From Acidobacteriota bacterium (lineage in GTDB: Bacteria; Acidobacteriota; Vicinamibacteria; Vicinamibacterales; UBA8438): a stretch of 33,642 bases of DNA. Positions 25,834 to 33,642 of the stretch are shown here, piece after piece. Location of the stretch: NCBI GenBank assembly GCA_021296475.1, contig JAGWAJ010000005.1, positions 58,581 through 92,222 of the forward strand. Reading direction: 5' to 3'. Position 1 is the stretch's first letter, and every line of letters starts with the position of its first letter. Both the position numbers and the translations under genes were made by a program. The notes beneath the pieces are model-generated. The model searched no databases. It was not told the DNA's origin and saw only the letters and a program-made list of their open reading frames with translations.

Positions 25834-28131
25834 GTGAGCTGGAAAGCAGCGTTGGCGGACCGGATGCCCGGCGAGCTGGCGGACGAGATCGATACCTTCG
25901 AGCGACAGATCGACCTGCGGCGGCAGGGGAAGATCGACGAGAAGGTCTTCGCCGAGACGCGCCTTCGGCGGGGCGTCTACGGCCAGCGGTACGACAACGG
26001 GCAGCGCAACGACGGGACCGGCGCGAAGCCGCTTCCCTATCCTTCGAACGGCCTGACCAAGGGTCCGGAGACGGTCTGGGACGCGCCGGGGATGCAGCGG
26101 ATCAAGATCCCCTTCGGCGGCCTCACGGCGGACCAGATGGACGCGCTCGCCGACCTCGCCGAGGAGTACAGCGACGGCGTCTGCCACATCACGACGCGCC
26201 AGGACGTCCAGCTTCATTTCGTCCACCTCGACGACACGCCCGACCTGATGCGCCGGCTCGGGGCGGTCGGCATCACGACGCGCGAGGCGTGCGGCAACAC
26301 CGTGCGCAACGTGACCGCGTGTCCCCTGGCCGGCGTCTGCCGCGACGAGACGTTCGACGTGACACCCTACGCCAAGGCGTGCATGCGGTTCCTGCTCGGC
26401 CATCCCGACGCGCAGGACTTCGGGCGCAAGTTCAAGGTGGCGTTCTCGGGCTGCCGCGAGCATGCGTGCGGGCTCGTTTCGATGCACGATCTCGGACTCG
26501 TCGCGGTCACCCGGACCGTGGACGGCCGCGTCGAGCGCGGCTTCGAGACCTACGTGGGCGGCGGACTCGGGGCCGTGCCGCACCAGGCGAAGCTGTTCGA
26601 CGCGTTCCTGCCGGTGGAGGAGCTCCTCCCGTTGGCCCAGGCCATCGCGCGCGTCTTCGCCCGCCTGGGCGAGAAGCGCAACCGCGCCCGCGCGCGCATC
26701 AAGTTCCTCGTCGCCCAGCTCGGGCTCGACGAGTTCAAGCGCCTCGTGCTCGAGGAGCGGGCATCGCTGCCCGACGACGCACGGTGGGACGCGCACGTCG
26801 CCGCCGCGCCGGGCGAGTCCGAAACCCCGCTCCGGCCGCCGGCGCCGCTCGACGTAAGCCCCGCGGACGGCCCCGGCCGCGATGGCTTCGGGGCCTGGGC
26901 GCGCACCAACGTCTACGAGCAACGGCAGACCGGCTACGCAACCGTGACCGTGGCCCTGCCGCTCGGGGACCTTACCTCCCGCCAGATGCGCGGGTTGGCC
27001 GCGGTGGCCCGCCGTTACGTCGGCGACATGGTCCGGACGACCGTCGAGCAGAACATCGTGCTGCGCTGGGTGAGCGCCGCCGACCTGCCCGACCTGCACG
27101 GCGACCTCGTCCAGCTCGGGCTCGCCGAGCCGGGGGCCGGCACCATCGCCGATATCACCGCCTGCCCCGGCACCGACACGTGCAAGCTCGGCATCGCCTC
27201 GTCGCGCGGGCTCGCGGCAGAGCTGCGGGAGCGGCTGCGCGCCGCGGCGTCACCGACGGACCCGGCGGTGGAGGGCCTGCGCATCAAGACGAGCGGCTGC
27301 TTCAACTCGTGCGGCCAGCACCACATCGCGGACCTCGGTTTCTACGGCGTCAGCCGCACGATCGACGGCTACACGGTGCCGCACTTCCAGGTGGTGCTCG
27401 GCGGCCAGTGGACAGAGAATGCCGCTTCCTACGGACTCGCCTCGGGCGCGATTCCGTCGAAACGGATTCCCGAGGTGGTCGAGCGGATCACGGCCCGCTT
27501 CGTTGCCCAACGCCAGGGGACGGAGTCCTTCCAGGCGTTCACGCGGCGCATCGGCAAGCGCGAGCTCAAGGCGATGCTGGAGGACCTGGTGCCCGTTCCC
27601 GCCCGCGGCGACGAGGCGGCAGGAGGCCGCGCCTTCTACTCGGATTGGGGGGATCCGCGCGAATTCACGCTCGGCGACATGGGCGTCGGCGAGTGCGCGG
27701 GCGAGGTGGTCTCGCTGACCGAGTTCGACCTCGCGGCGGCCGAGGCCCAGATCTTCGAGGCGCAGCTCGAGCTCGAGGCGGGACGCGTCGACGCTGCCGA
27801 CGACCGCGCGTACCGCGGGATGCTCCTCGCTGCGAAGGGGCTGGTGAAGGCGGAGTTCATCGACGTCGGCGACGACCCCGCCGATATCGTCCGCGAGTTC
27901 CGCACCCGCTTCTTCGACACGCAGGTCTTCTTCGACAAGTACGCGGGCGGCAAGTTCGCCATGTACCTGTTCCGCCGCCACGAGCGGGGCCCCGCCGCCA
28001 CCGCCGAGGCGGTCCGGCAGCTCATCGAGGAGGCGCAGCTCTTCCTCGAGGCGAGCCACGCCTGCCAGGCGCGCCTGGCCGCGCGCCCCGCCGCAGGGCC
28101 CGCGCCGTCACCGGCCGCCGCCATGCCGTGA
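25834..28131 (+). CDS. Sulfite/nitrite reductase hemoprotein (siroheme, 4Fe-4S) with C-terminal helical extension
   Basis: A 765-residue reductase. The siroheme-4Fe4S ligands are C444-x5-C450 and C489-x3-C493, with the same spacing as E. coli CysI. The N-terminal half repeats the fold and keeps a near-copy of the motif (C163-x5-C169, then C207-x4-C212). Residues about 620-765 are an extra mostly helical domain not needed for the standard fold. It probably takes electrons from ferredoxin. The neighbours (APS reductase, siroheme genes, poly-Cys leader) argue for sulfite rather than nitrite as substrate. It starts at GTG 25834 with GGAGGTG 5 nt upstream; the frame is open back to 25666 without similarity. 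Confidence 0.9.
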   Translation: MSWKAALADRMPGELADEIDTFERQIDLRRQGKIDEKVFAETRLRRGVYGQRYDNGQRNDGTGAKPLPYPSNGLTKGPETVWDAPGMQRIKIPFGGLTADQMDALADLAEEYSDGVCHITTRQDVQLHFVHLDDTPDLMRRLGAVGITTREACGNTVRNVTACPLAGVCRDETFDVTPYAKACMRFLLGHPDAQDFGRKFKVAFSGCREHACGLVSMHDLGLVAVTRTVDGRVERGFETYVGGGLGAVPHQAKLFDAFLPVEELLPLAQAIARVFARLGEKRNRARARIKFLVAQLGLDEFKRLVLEERASLPDDARWDAHVAAAPGESETPLRPPAPLDVSPADGPGRDGFGAWARTNVYEQRQTGYATVTVALPLGDLTSRQMRGLAAVARRYVGDMVRTTVEQNIVLRWVSAADLPDLHGDLVQLGLAEPGAGTIADITACPGTDTCKLGIASSRGLAAELRERLRAAASPTDPAVEGLRIKTSGCFNSCGQHHIADLGFYGVSRTIDGYTVPHFQVVLGGQWTENAASYGLASGAIPSKRIPEVVERITARFVAQRQGTESFQAFTRRIGKRELKAMLEDLVPVPARGDEAAGGRAFYSDWGDPREFTLGDMGVGECAGEVVSLTEFDLAAAEAQIFEAQLELEAGRVDAADDRAYRGMLLAAKGLVKAEFIDVGDDPADIVREFRTRFFDTQVFFDKYAGGKFAMYLFRRHERGPAATAEAVRQLIEEAQLFLEASHACQARLAARPAAGPAPSPAAAMP

Positions 28132-28730
28132 GTCCGATGGAGCACGCAATCGACCGGCTGCAGCGCATCGCCGTGAAGCTGTACCTCGATCCGCGCAGCG
28201 CACCCGCGCCGCGCGCCTGCATCGAGATCTTCCACCGCTGGATCCAGCAGGGCGCCGTGCCGGGGCTGCTCATCGACGTCGCCGACTACACGCACCTCAC
28301 GGGCGGCCCCCGGGTCGTGCTGGTAGCGCACGAGGGCAACTACGCCCTCGACGACGCCGACGGCCGGCTGGGTCTCGTCTACACGCGGAAGCAGCCGCTG
28401 GACGGACCGCTTGCGGACCGGCTGGCCGCTGCTGCCGGCGCGCTGATCGCCGCCGCGGGGCGCCTCGAGCGGGACACGGCGGATCTGCCGGGCGGCACCG
28501 CCTCGTTTCTCGGCAACGAGATCGCGGTAGTCGCCAACGACCGCTTGGCGGCCCCGCGGTCGGATGACGCCGACAGCGCCCTGGGTGAGGCGCTCGCGGT
28601 GTTCGGTGTCCACCTCTTCGGCGACGCGGCGGTCGAGGTCCGACCGCTAGCCGACTCCGACCGGCTCGGCTTCGCTGTGGCGACGAGCCGCCCCGCGGCC
28701 CTCGCCGATCTGTCGTCCCGGCTGGGGTGA
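28128..28730 (+). CDS. Conserved-looking unknown protein coupled to the sulfite reductase gene
   Basis: A 200-residue soluble protein, last gene of the cys operon. It starts at GTG 28128, overlapping the TGA of the reductase gene (GTGA); an internal ATG at 28137 is the alternative. It begins M/V-SPMEHAIDRLQRIAVKLY, contains an aromatic and acidic stretch FHRWIQQGAVPGLLIDVADYTH, and has no Cys-rich metal site or transmembrane helix. I recognise no family. Strict translational coupling to the reductase suggests a role in sulfite reduction, such as assembly, electron delivery or regulation. Confidence 0.8.
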   Translation: MSPMEHAIDRLQRIAVKLYLDPRSAPAPRACIEIFHRWIQQGAVPGLLIDVADYTHLTGGPRVVLVAHEGNYALDDADGRLGLVYTRKQPLDGPLADRLAAAAGALIAAAGRLERDTADLPGGTASFLGNEIAVVANDRLAAPRSDDADSALGEALAVFGVHLFGDAAVEVRPLADSDRLGFAVATSRPAALADLSSRLG

Positions 28731-28817
28731 GTTGGGCCTCGATTCTGCGTCCCGCACAACAAGCCGAGCAAGCGGCGGCCCCGGGGAGACGGCCCCGAGA
28801 GAGACGTTGCCCATAGA

Positions 28818-29306
28818 ATGAACGGGCGAAATCGGGGAAGCGACGCCGTGGGATCCAAGCAGGAGATCCGGACCTGGGCCGCGCACGAAACGCGACGGCG
28901 AGCGGCCGAGCACGCGTTGGCCGTTTCAGTGGACCTCGGCCCGCCCGAGCGGTACGACGACGAGTACACCCCAACCGAGACGCTGCTGAGCCTGCGTCCG
29001 GACGCGGATCCGGACGCCACGGGCCCGCGGTCGCAGACCGTGCGTTCGGTTATCTGCGGGCGGTGCGCCGGATGGGCGAGGCCGCCGAGACCCGAAGAAG
29101 TGTACGAGGCGATGCGGGCGGCGAACCGAAACCGAATCCAGCGCAGCGCGATCGGGGTACTCACGCGGGAGGCGGACTTCGAGGAACTCATGAACGCGCA
29201 CCTGGAAGGCGCGTTCACCTGGCGGCAGCTTGTGCGAGCGTTCCAGGAACGGCAGCACGTGCCGCGAAGCCGAGCCGGCTTTCTAAGGAAGTTCGCGCAG
29301 CGATGA
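28818..29306 (+). CDS. Small protein upstream of a nucleotidyltransferase gene, possible antitoxin
   Basis: A 162-residue protein of unknown family. Its last four bases overlap the next gene as ATGA, strongly suggesting a two-gene unit. Residues about 95-160 look like a helical region (EEVYEAMRAANRNRIQRSAI, then LMNAHLEGAFTWRQLVRAFQ) that could be DNA-binding, but no known motif fits. TAGAAT (28814-28819) overlaps the ATG; if it is the -10 box, the true start is GTG 28848, which has GGGGAAG 7 nt upstream and would give 152 residues. By analogy with AbiE systems this could be the antitoxin, but it lacks a recognisable AbiEi domain. Confidence 0.65.
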   Translation: MNGRNRGSDAVGSKQEIRTWAAHETRRRAAEHALAVSVDLGPPERYDDEYTPTETLLSLRPDADPDATGPRSQTVRSVICGRCAGWARPPRPEEVYEAMRAANRNRIQRSAIGVLTREADFEELMNAHLEGAFTWRQLVRAFQERQHVPRSRAGFLRKFAQR

Positions 29307-30349
29307 GCGAGAGGCTGTCGTTGCCGGAACCAGCGCGGAGCCTGTGGCTGGAGAAGCGGGACATTATCCGCAACCTGCCGGGAGAATCCGGGAAGCCACC
29401 CGGCCGCGCGCACCTGTGCGGTGGAACGATCCTCGCCGCTCGTCTGGCGCACCGATTGAGCACGGATATCGACCTTCTGTTCACGGACCGGGAGAGCCTG
29501 ATCAACCTCTGTCAGGGAGACGAGAACGACGTCGTCGAACTGCTGAAGGGAGAACCGGAACGGATCGACGGGAGGCACATCCGGGTGGGCTTCGGCACCG
29601 GCAGCATCGACCTGACGGTCCTGCGGCCGATTCCCCCCGAAGGGCAGCACGAGGCGGTCGTCGAGGGCCGGCGGGAGATGGTACTGACGAACATGCAGAT
29701 CCTCGCGGGGAAGCTCGAGCGGGCGGAGGCCGTGCTCGTGCGCGACATCGTGGACGTACTGGTAGCGGCCGAGAGAGACCGGGCCGCGCTCGCCGGTGCG
29801 GTCAGCCTCGTGCCGCACACCAGCGCCGCGGCCATCGCGCACGCGTGGAGGAGCGCGAACAAGGAGCTTGCGGACGAGTTCCCCACGGAAATCCACAAGC
29901 TGGATCCGGAGATCCGGTTGAATCCGATGGAGCTGGGAAGCGACGCAGCGGACGCCGTGCTGGCGCACCGCTACCGGCGGGTAGCGATTGACGTCGATGA
30001 GAAAGAGCTCACGATCGCGAAGACCATTGCCAGCGGCCGGCTGCCGACGGAGCGGTACGCGACAAGCGACGCGGCCCGAGCCATCGTGGCCTCGGGAATC
30101 AGCGGGTACCTCAATAGCCACGGGCCGGTATCCGGGGCCGCCCTGATCGCGCAAGTGTGCGAAAGCCATGGCAAGGGGCGGGAATGGTCGTTCGACACCG
30201 GAACGCCGAAGAGCGCCGGGATGAGAGCGCGCGCCAACCAGGCGCGCAACGAGCCGCTGCGGCCCGGCGGCGACCCGGACGTCAGGGGGCCGGCGCCACG
30301 GCCGCCGGCCCCGCCCAAGGGCCCTCGCCTCCTGCTCCGGAGCCCGTGA
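29303..30349 (+). CDS. AbiEii-like nucleotidyltransferase (putative type IV toxin)
   Basis: A 348-residue protein. Residues 38-58 carry the nucleotidyltransferase signature LCGGTILAARLAHRLSTDIDL: the GG pair, then the S-x-D-I-D motif with the metal ligands D55 and D57. This is the pattern of AbiEii and related minimal nucleotidyltransferase toxins (DUF1814). The region LTNMQILAGKLERAEAVLVRDIVDVL matches the later conserved helix of that family. The C-terminal 50 or so residues are Pro/Arg/Gly-rich and probably disordered. The start overlaps the stop of the upstream gene. Family members add nucleotides to tRNA or inhibit growth when not balanced by their partner. A domesticated non-toxin role is possible. 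Confidence 0.75.
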   Translation: MSERLSLPEPARSLWLEKRDIIRNLPGESGKPPGRAHLCGGTILAARLAHRLSTDIDLLFTDRESLINLCQGDENDVVELLKGEPERIDGRHIRVGFGTGSIDLTVLRPIPPEGQHEAVVEGRREMVLTNMQILAGKLERAEAVLVRDIVDVLVAAERDRAALAGAVSLVPHTSAAAIAHAWRSANKELADEFPTEIHKLDPEIRLNPMELGSDAADAVLAHRYRRVAIDVDEKELTIAKTIASGRLPTERYATSDAARAIVASGISGYLNSHGPVSGAALIAQVCESHGKGREWSFDTGTPKSAGMRARANQARNEPLRPGGDPDVRGPAPRPPAPPKGPRLLLRSP

Positions 30350-30378
30350 AGCCCGAGGAGCTTCCGTTCGGCGCTGGG

Positions 30379-31275
30379 CTACAGCTCGACTCCCAGCGGG
30401 CCCTTGAGCGCGTAGCCGAACGCGATCGAGAGGACGAAGAACGCCACCAGCCAGTGGACGGGCCAGCCGATGGCCCGCATATCGAGGGCCGCGTAACCGA
30501 TCTCCACCGCCTCGATGGCGTGGTCGCCGGCGATGGGCGGCTGGCCGGGGTACAGCAGCGTGTCGATGACGCCCCGGCCGGTGCGCCGGTCCGGAACGGC
30601 GCCCCAGCCCTCGCCGGCGACCAGGTGCGCCTCGACCGAAGCGCCCCCGACGTGCACGACGAGGCGGTGCTCGCCGGGGGCGTTCGCCCGAACGCGCCAA
30701 GCCACCTCGCCCGCCGCCGGCATGCGCACGGCCGGGGTCTCGACCGACAGGTCGCTCCCGGCTTCCAGGCGCGCCGGTGCCCCGAGGAGCTCCGCGTCGC
30801 GAACGAACGCCTTGACCACTGCCGTCTCGCCGGGGGCGAGCGGGCTGACCGCGAAGCGCAGGTTGAGCTGCGTCATGATCAGCAGCACGGGGACGAGCAT
30901 CACGACCATCGGGACGAGCGCAAGCCGCATGTAACGGAACGTATCGCCGAAGATGCGACGCTGCAGGCGCAGGATGACGCCCACGTCGCGCTGGAACAGC
31001 CGCACGCCGATCAGGTTGCCCCGGATCTGCTCGCGCAGGTGCCGGATGCGGCTCTGATCCGACGTCCTCCCGAAGATCCAGACCATGGCGACGCCGCTCA
31101 GGCAGGAGATGGCCAGCAGCGCCCATATGGGTGGCAGAGCCCGGAACGGCCAGCAGAGCAGGTCGAAGAGGGGCGTCAGACCCCGGTTGACCGCGTCGAT
31201 GAGGGTGACCACAACTGCAATCCGGCTAGGAGGCGACCGCGAGTACGTCGCGTTGCGAAGTGACCACGCGTGCAA
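30379..31275 (-). CDS. Three-helix membrane protein with central periplasmic domain
   Basis: A 298-residue protein. The first helix is at about 40-68 (LCWPFRALPPIWALLAIS...), followed by a basic amphipathic cytoplasmic segment (IRHLREQIRGNLIGVRLFQR...LRLQRRIFGDTFRYMR). The second helix is at about 122-142 (VPMVVMLVPVLLIMTQLNL). A beta-rich soluble region spans about 145-265, and a last helix lies at about 272-290. The pattern of a helix, charged cytoplasmic coil and helix is reminiscent of Oxa1/DUF106-type proteins, but I cannot prove homology. The start is TTG 31275 with GGGAG 4 nt upstream; a GTG at 31212 is an alternative. It is 9 bp downstream of the 63-residue gene. Confidence 0.75.
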   Translation of the reverse strand: MHAWSLRNATYSRSPPSRIAVVVTLIDAVNRGLTPLFDLLCWPFRALPPIWALLAISCLSGVAMVWIFGRTSDQSRIRHLREQIRGNLIGVRLFQRDVGVILRLQRRIFGDTFRYMRLALVPMVVMLVPVLLIMTQLNLRFAVSPLAPGETAVVKAFVRDAELLGAPARLEAGSDLSVETPAVRMPAAGEVAWRVRANAPGEHRLVVHVGGASVEAHLVAGEGWGAVPDRRTGRGVIDTLLYPGQPPIAGDHAIEAVEIGYAALDMRAIGWPVHWLVAFFVLSIAFGYALKGPLGVEL

Positions 31276-31284
31276 GTCTCCCGT

Positions 31285-31476
31285 TCAGGAAATGTAGCCG
31301 AGTCCCTTGAGACGCTTGCGGATTTCGTCCTCGGAGTCCGCGTCCTCGAGCTTGGCGATCTCCTTCTCCAACGCGTGGGCGATGAACTCGTCGACACTCG
31401 CGTAGCCGGCGATGCCGGCGTAGCGCTTGGCCTTGTCGAGCAGCGCCTTGTCGATCTTCACCCTGGAACCGAACAT
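31285..31476 (-). CDS. Small 63-residue protein, ribbon-helix-helix-like
   Basis: MFGSRVKIDKALLDKAKRYA begins a short protein with a predicted beta strand followed by two helices (SVDEFIAHALEKEIAKLED, then SEDEIRKRLKGLGYIS). This resembles ribbon-helix-helix proteins, though no toxin partner is evident. AGGGAG lies 8 nt before the ATG. It sits between the phosphodiesterase gene (38 bp upstream) and the membrane protein gene (9 bp downstream), all in one direction. It is probably part of a three-gene operon. Confidence 0.8.
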   Translation of the reverse strand: MFGSRVKIDKALLDKAKRYAGIAGYASVDEFIAHALEKEIAKLEDADSEDEIRKRLKGLGYIS

Positions 31477-31513
31477 CGAACGTCTCCCTGGGATGGTTGT
31501 CTCCGGCCTGGGT

Positions 31514-33493
31514 TCAGTATCCGATGGCGTCCTCGCCGATCATCTCGGGCTGCGGCGGGAGGCCGAACTCGTCGAGCACGGCTACGGTGACGTCGTAGAG
31601 GGCGGGGTCGGCCAGGGTGATCTCGCGATTGGTGAGGAGCACGCCCGGGACGAGCCGGTAGTCGTTCTGGTGGTCGCCGCTCCAGGCTTCGTCGTTGTCC
31701 CCGAAGATCTCGTGTGGGAACTCGCCGAGGGGGCTCTCCCACGACGACCGGTAGCCGCGGCTGTAGCCGACGACGATGTCGGGCGCCTCGTCGGCGTAGG
31801 GGCCGCGGAGCTCCTCCCGCGAGCGGTAGGCCAGAGACACGGGCGACCGGCCGTTGCGCTCGTCGACCATCGCCAGCAGATCGGCCTCCAGCCGGTCGAG
31901 CAGCGCCTCGTACTCCGCCTCCGGCGCGACGATGCCCTGCTCCTCGCGCCCCGCCAGGTTGACGTAGAGGCCCTGGAGCCCGAGCGCGTAGGCGGTGGTC
32001 CGGCTCCAATCGACGTTGAGGAAGAGGGGCGACTGGCCCTGCCGGGACGGGTCCCGGAGCGCCACGTAGCCCTGGTCGACGAGCCACGAGTTGAGCTGCA
32101 CCGTCCAGTACCACGGCGTGAACCCGTGGTCCGACATCACGATGAGCGTCGTCCGCTCGTCGTCCCCGATCCACTCGACGACCCGCCCGAGCGCCTCGTC
32201 CATCTCCTCGTAAAGCGTGGCCAGCCCGTCCGCCAGCAGATCGTCCTCGACGAACGCCGGATGCTCGGCGTCCCCGAAGTGGTGGAGCATGTGGCTTCCC
32301 TGGTCGACGCTCGAGAAGTAGAAGAAGAGAAAACCCTCGTCGAAGCCGGCGAGCGCATGGTCGAGGGCGCGGCGCTGCTCGCCGTAGACGAAGCGTGCCT
32401 GCTCCCAGAACTCGCGGGCCGTGAACACCCCGTCCAGGTAGGCGTCGGTGTCCTCGGGGAGCTCCTGGGTGTAGAAGCGGTCGAGCGCCGCGCTCAGCTC
32501 GCCCGCCCAGTCCGCGGGGGTCGAGAGCGGGAGGGCGGGGTTGGACGGGTCGATCTGCAGCGGCGTCACGTAGAGCCGGAAGTCGGGGCGGACCTCCTGC
32601 AGGTAGAAGCGCGCCGCGGCGCCGACGCCGGCGACGAACGGCACGGCCTCGAACTCCACGCCGACCCAGTCGCTCCACTCGCCTTCGTTGAGGATCACCT
32701 CGGCGTCCTGGATGACGATCTTCGCGGCCGGCGCCTCCGGGTCGACCAGGACCTCGAAGTCGATCGCGAGGTCCGGGTTCTCGTAGTCGGGCTCGACTCC
32801 GGCGAGGCGTGCGGCGCCCGACTCCGAGGGCAGGCGGCGGAAGGTGTTCGGGGGGCCGACGAGCGTCGCCTGCACGCGGTGATCGACCACCTCGACGAGG
32901 TGGAAGGTCCCGCCCGACAGGTCGTCCGCGTTCGCGGGCGGATAGTCGGTGTAGAGCGCGTAGGTGCCGGAGGTACCGAGCACGTCGGGCGTCCCCATGC
33001 CGGACAGCGATTGCCCGCCTGCCTCCACCGGAGGGAAGTTCATCGGCATCCGGTAGATGGTGGTCGGGACGCCCGCGTCCTCCAGGATCTCCCAGAGCGC
33101 GCGGCCCCGGCGCACCAGCTCGACGCCGCCGCCGGTGAGCGGCAGCTCCCAGGAGCCGAAGCGCAGGCTGCGCCCGGCCGGCAGCACGCGGTAGGTCGGC
33201 GGATACATCTCGATGGTCGCCGCCTCGCGGTGCAGGAAGTCGAAGACCCCGTGCCCGCCGGGGTCCATGCCGGTGATGAAGTTGGACCAGGCGACCGGGC
33301 TGAGGGGGGGCATGCTGGTCTCGAGAGGCGCGAAGCTCCCCTCGGCGGCGAGGCGCGCGAAGTTGGGAAGCCGTCCCTCGTCGATGAACCGCTGCAGATA
33401 GCCAGGGTCCATGCCGTCGATGCCGAGCACGATGACGCGGCGGCCGTCGGCCCCGCCGGGCGCCGCGCAACCGGTTGCGAGGGCGGCGGCCAT
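31514..33493 (-). CDS. Alkaline phosphatase superfamily protein (type I phosphodiesterase/nucleotide pyrophosphatase)
   Basis: A 659-residue probable lipoprotein. The metal-binding start VIVLGIDGMD contains D26. The putative nucleophile is S65 in MPPLSPVAWSNFITG, where many relatives have Thr. Further metal ligands are in DQGSHMLHH (mid-protein) and MSDHGFTPW. The substrate could be a phosphodiester, a nucleotide or a phospholipid head group. The ATG at 33493 gives only MAAALATGC before the lipobox-like Cys9. Upstream, the frame encodes LGFAILLGTLG, which would complete a signal peptide. A CTG at 33526 with GGAG 7 nt upstream may be the real start. It is the first gene of the trio with the 63-residue and membrane proteins. 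Confidence 0.85.
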   Translation of the reverse strand: MAAALATGCAAPGGADGRRVIVLGIDGMDPGYLQRFIDEGRLPNFARLAAEGSFAPLETSMPPLSPVAWSNFITGMDPGGHGVFDFLHREAATIEMYPPTYRVLPAGRSLRFGSWELPLTGGGVELVRRGRALWEILEDAGVPTTIYRMPMNFPPVEAGGQSLSGMGTPDVLGTSGTYALYTDYPPANADDLSGGTFHLVEVVDHRVQATLVGPPNTFRRLPSESGAARLAGVEPDYENPDLAIDFEVLVDPEAPAAKIVIQDAEVILNEGEWSDWVGVEFEAVPFVAGVGAAARFYLQEVRPDFRLYVTPLQIDPSNPALPLSTPADWAGELSAALDRFYTQELPEDTDAYLDGVFTAREFWEQARFVYGEQRRALDHALAGFDEGFLFFYFSSVDQGSHMLHHFGDAEHPAFVEDDLLADGLATLYEEMDEALGRVVEWIGDDERTTLIVMSDHGFTPWYWTVQLNSWLVDQGYVALRDPSRQGQSPLFLNVDWSRTTAYALGLQGLYVNLAGREEQGIVAPEAEYEALLDRLEADLLAMVDERNGRSPVSLAYRSREELRGPYADEAPDIVVGYSRGYRSSWESPLGEFPHEIFGDNDEAWSGDHQNDYRLVPGVLLTNREITLADPALYDVTVAVLDEFGLPPQPEMIGEDAIGY

Positions 33494-33554
33494 GCCGAGG
33501 GTGCCGAGCAGGATGGCGAAGCCCAGGGGTGTGCTCCGTGGAACGGGCGTCGCA

Positions 33555-33579
33555 GGAGTCAGGCGTCCGCGCAGACTCC
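33555..33579 (-). repeat. Palindromic intergenic element upstream of the phosphodiesterase gene
   Basis: GGAGTC (33555-33560) and GACTCC (33574-33579) form an inverted repeat, and 33569-33579 is GCGCAGACTCC, identical to the arms at 12867 and 25788. On the minus strand, GCCCTGACGG lies just before it, as on the plus strand near 24331 and 25729. The remaining bases to 33642 hold no gene that I can see. Confidence 0.55.
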
Positions 33580-33642
33580 CGACGCGGCCGTCAGGGCCCG
33601 CGAGCGCGCGCGGGAGTCGCCACGGGCGCTGCGGCGGAGAGC

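Noticed and set aside
25351-27099. A 582-codon minus-strand frame opposite the sulfite reductase
   Set aside because: Antisense shadow. It has no coding features or ribosome site.
28379-31126. A 915-codon minus-strand frame
   Set aside because: It crosses several genes on both strands and is Arg/Pro-rich, which fits a GC-driven open frame rather than a protein.

Overview
This is a GC-rich (about 70 % by eye), densely packed bacterial chromosome segment. Most genes lie on the minus strand from 1 to 21.6 kb, on the plus strand from 21.7 to 30.3 kb, and on the minus strand again to the end. Protein content (a DUF429-type protein, Uma2, a Tat-exported GMC dehydrogenase pair, a KamA-like mutase) and the style of the sequence suggest an Acidobacteriota lineage such as Vicinamibacteria. 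That placement is an inference; there is no rRNA or tRNA in the window to test it.

Layout. 0.04-9.8 kb is a metabolic mixture: a membrane-anchored unknown, a KamA-like radical SAM aminomutase, an exported RraA-like protein whose signal peptide is built from 15-bp repeats, a Tat-dependent gluconate-2-dehydrogenase-type pair, an FmdB zinc ribbon, a Uma2 nuclease-like protein and a 1007-residue D-2-hydroxyglutarate dehydrogenase/Fe-S fusion. A frameshifted DUF429 gene follows. 10.5-21.6 kb is a nitrogen-assimilation block read on the minus strand: LysR regulator, gltB, gltD, a NifA-like sigma-54 activator, PII (glnK/glnB) and amtB. Both the activator and PII genes have sigma-54 promoters, and four spaced copies of an 11-bp motif lie upstream of PII. 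21.7-22.5 kb holds a secreted SYLF-domain protein.

22.55-28.7 kb is an assimilatory sulfate-reduction operon: TSUP/TauE permease, APS reductase (CysH), siroheme synthase in two proteins (CysG N-terminal type, then CobA type), sulfite/nitrite reductase, and a co-translated unknown. It is preceded by a sigma-70 promoter, a 30-codon leader ORF with three consecutive Cys codons, and a strong intrinsic terminator. This looks like a cysteine-responsive transcription attenuator and is the most striking find in the window.

28.8-30.3 kb carries a coupled pair resembling an AbiE-like (nucleotidyltransferase) toxin-antitoxin system. 30.4-33.5 kb carries a minus-strand trio: an alkaline-phosphatase-superfamily phosphodiesterase, a 63-residue small protein and a three-helix membrane protein with a periplasmic domain. 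A family of short palindromic intergenic elements sharing the core GCGCAGACTCC recurs at 12.8, 25.8 and 33.6 kb.

How they work together. GltBD and PII/AmtB form an ammonium-uptake and glutamate-synthesis module under sigma-54 and probably LysR control. The cys operon makes sulfide from APS with its own siroheme supply. ATP sulfurylase is not in the window.
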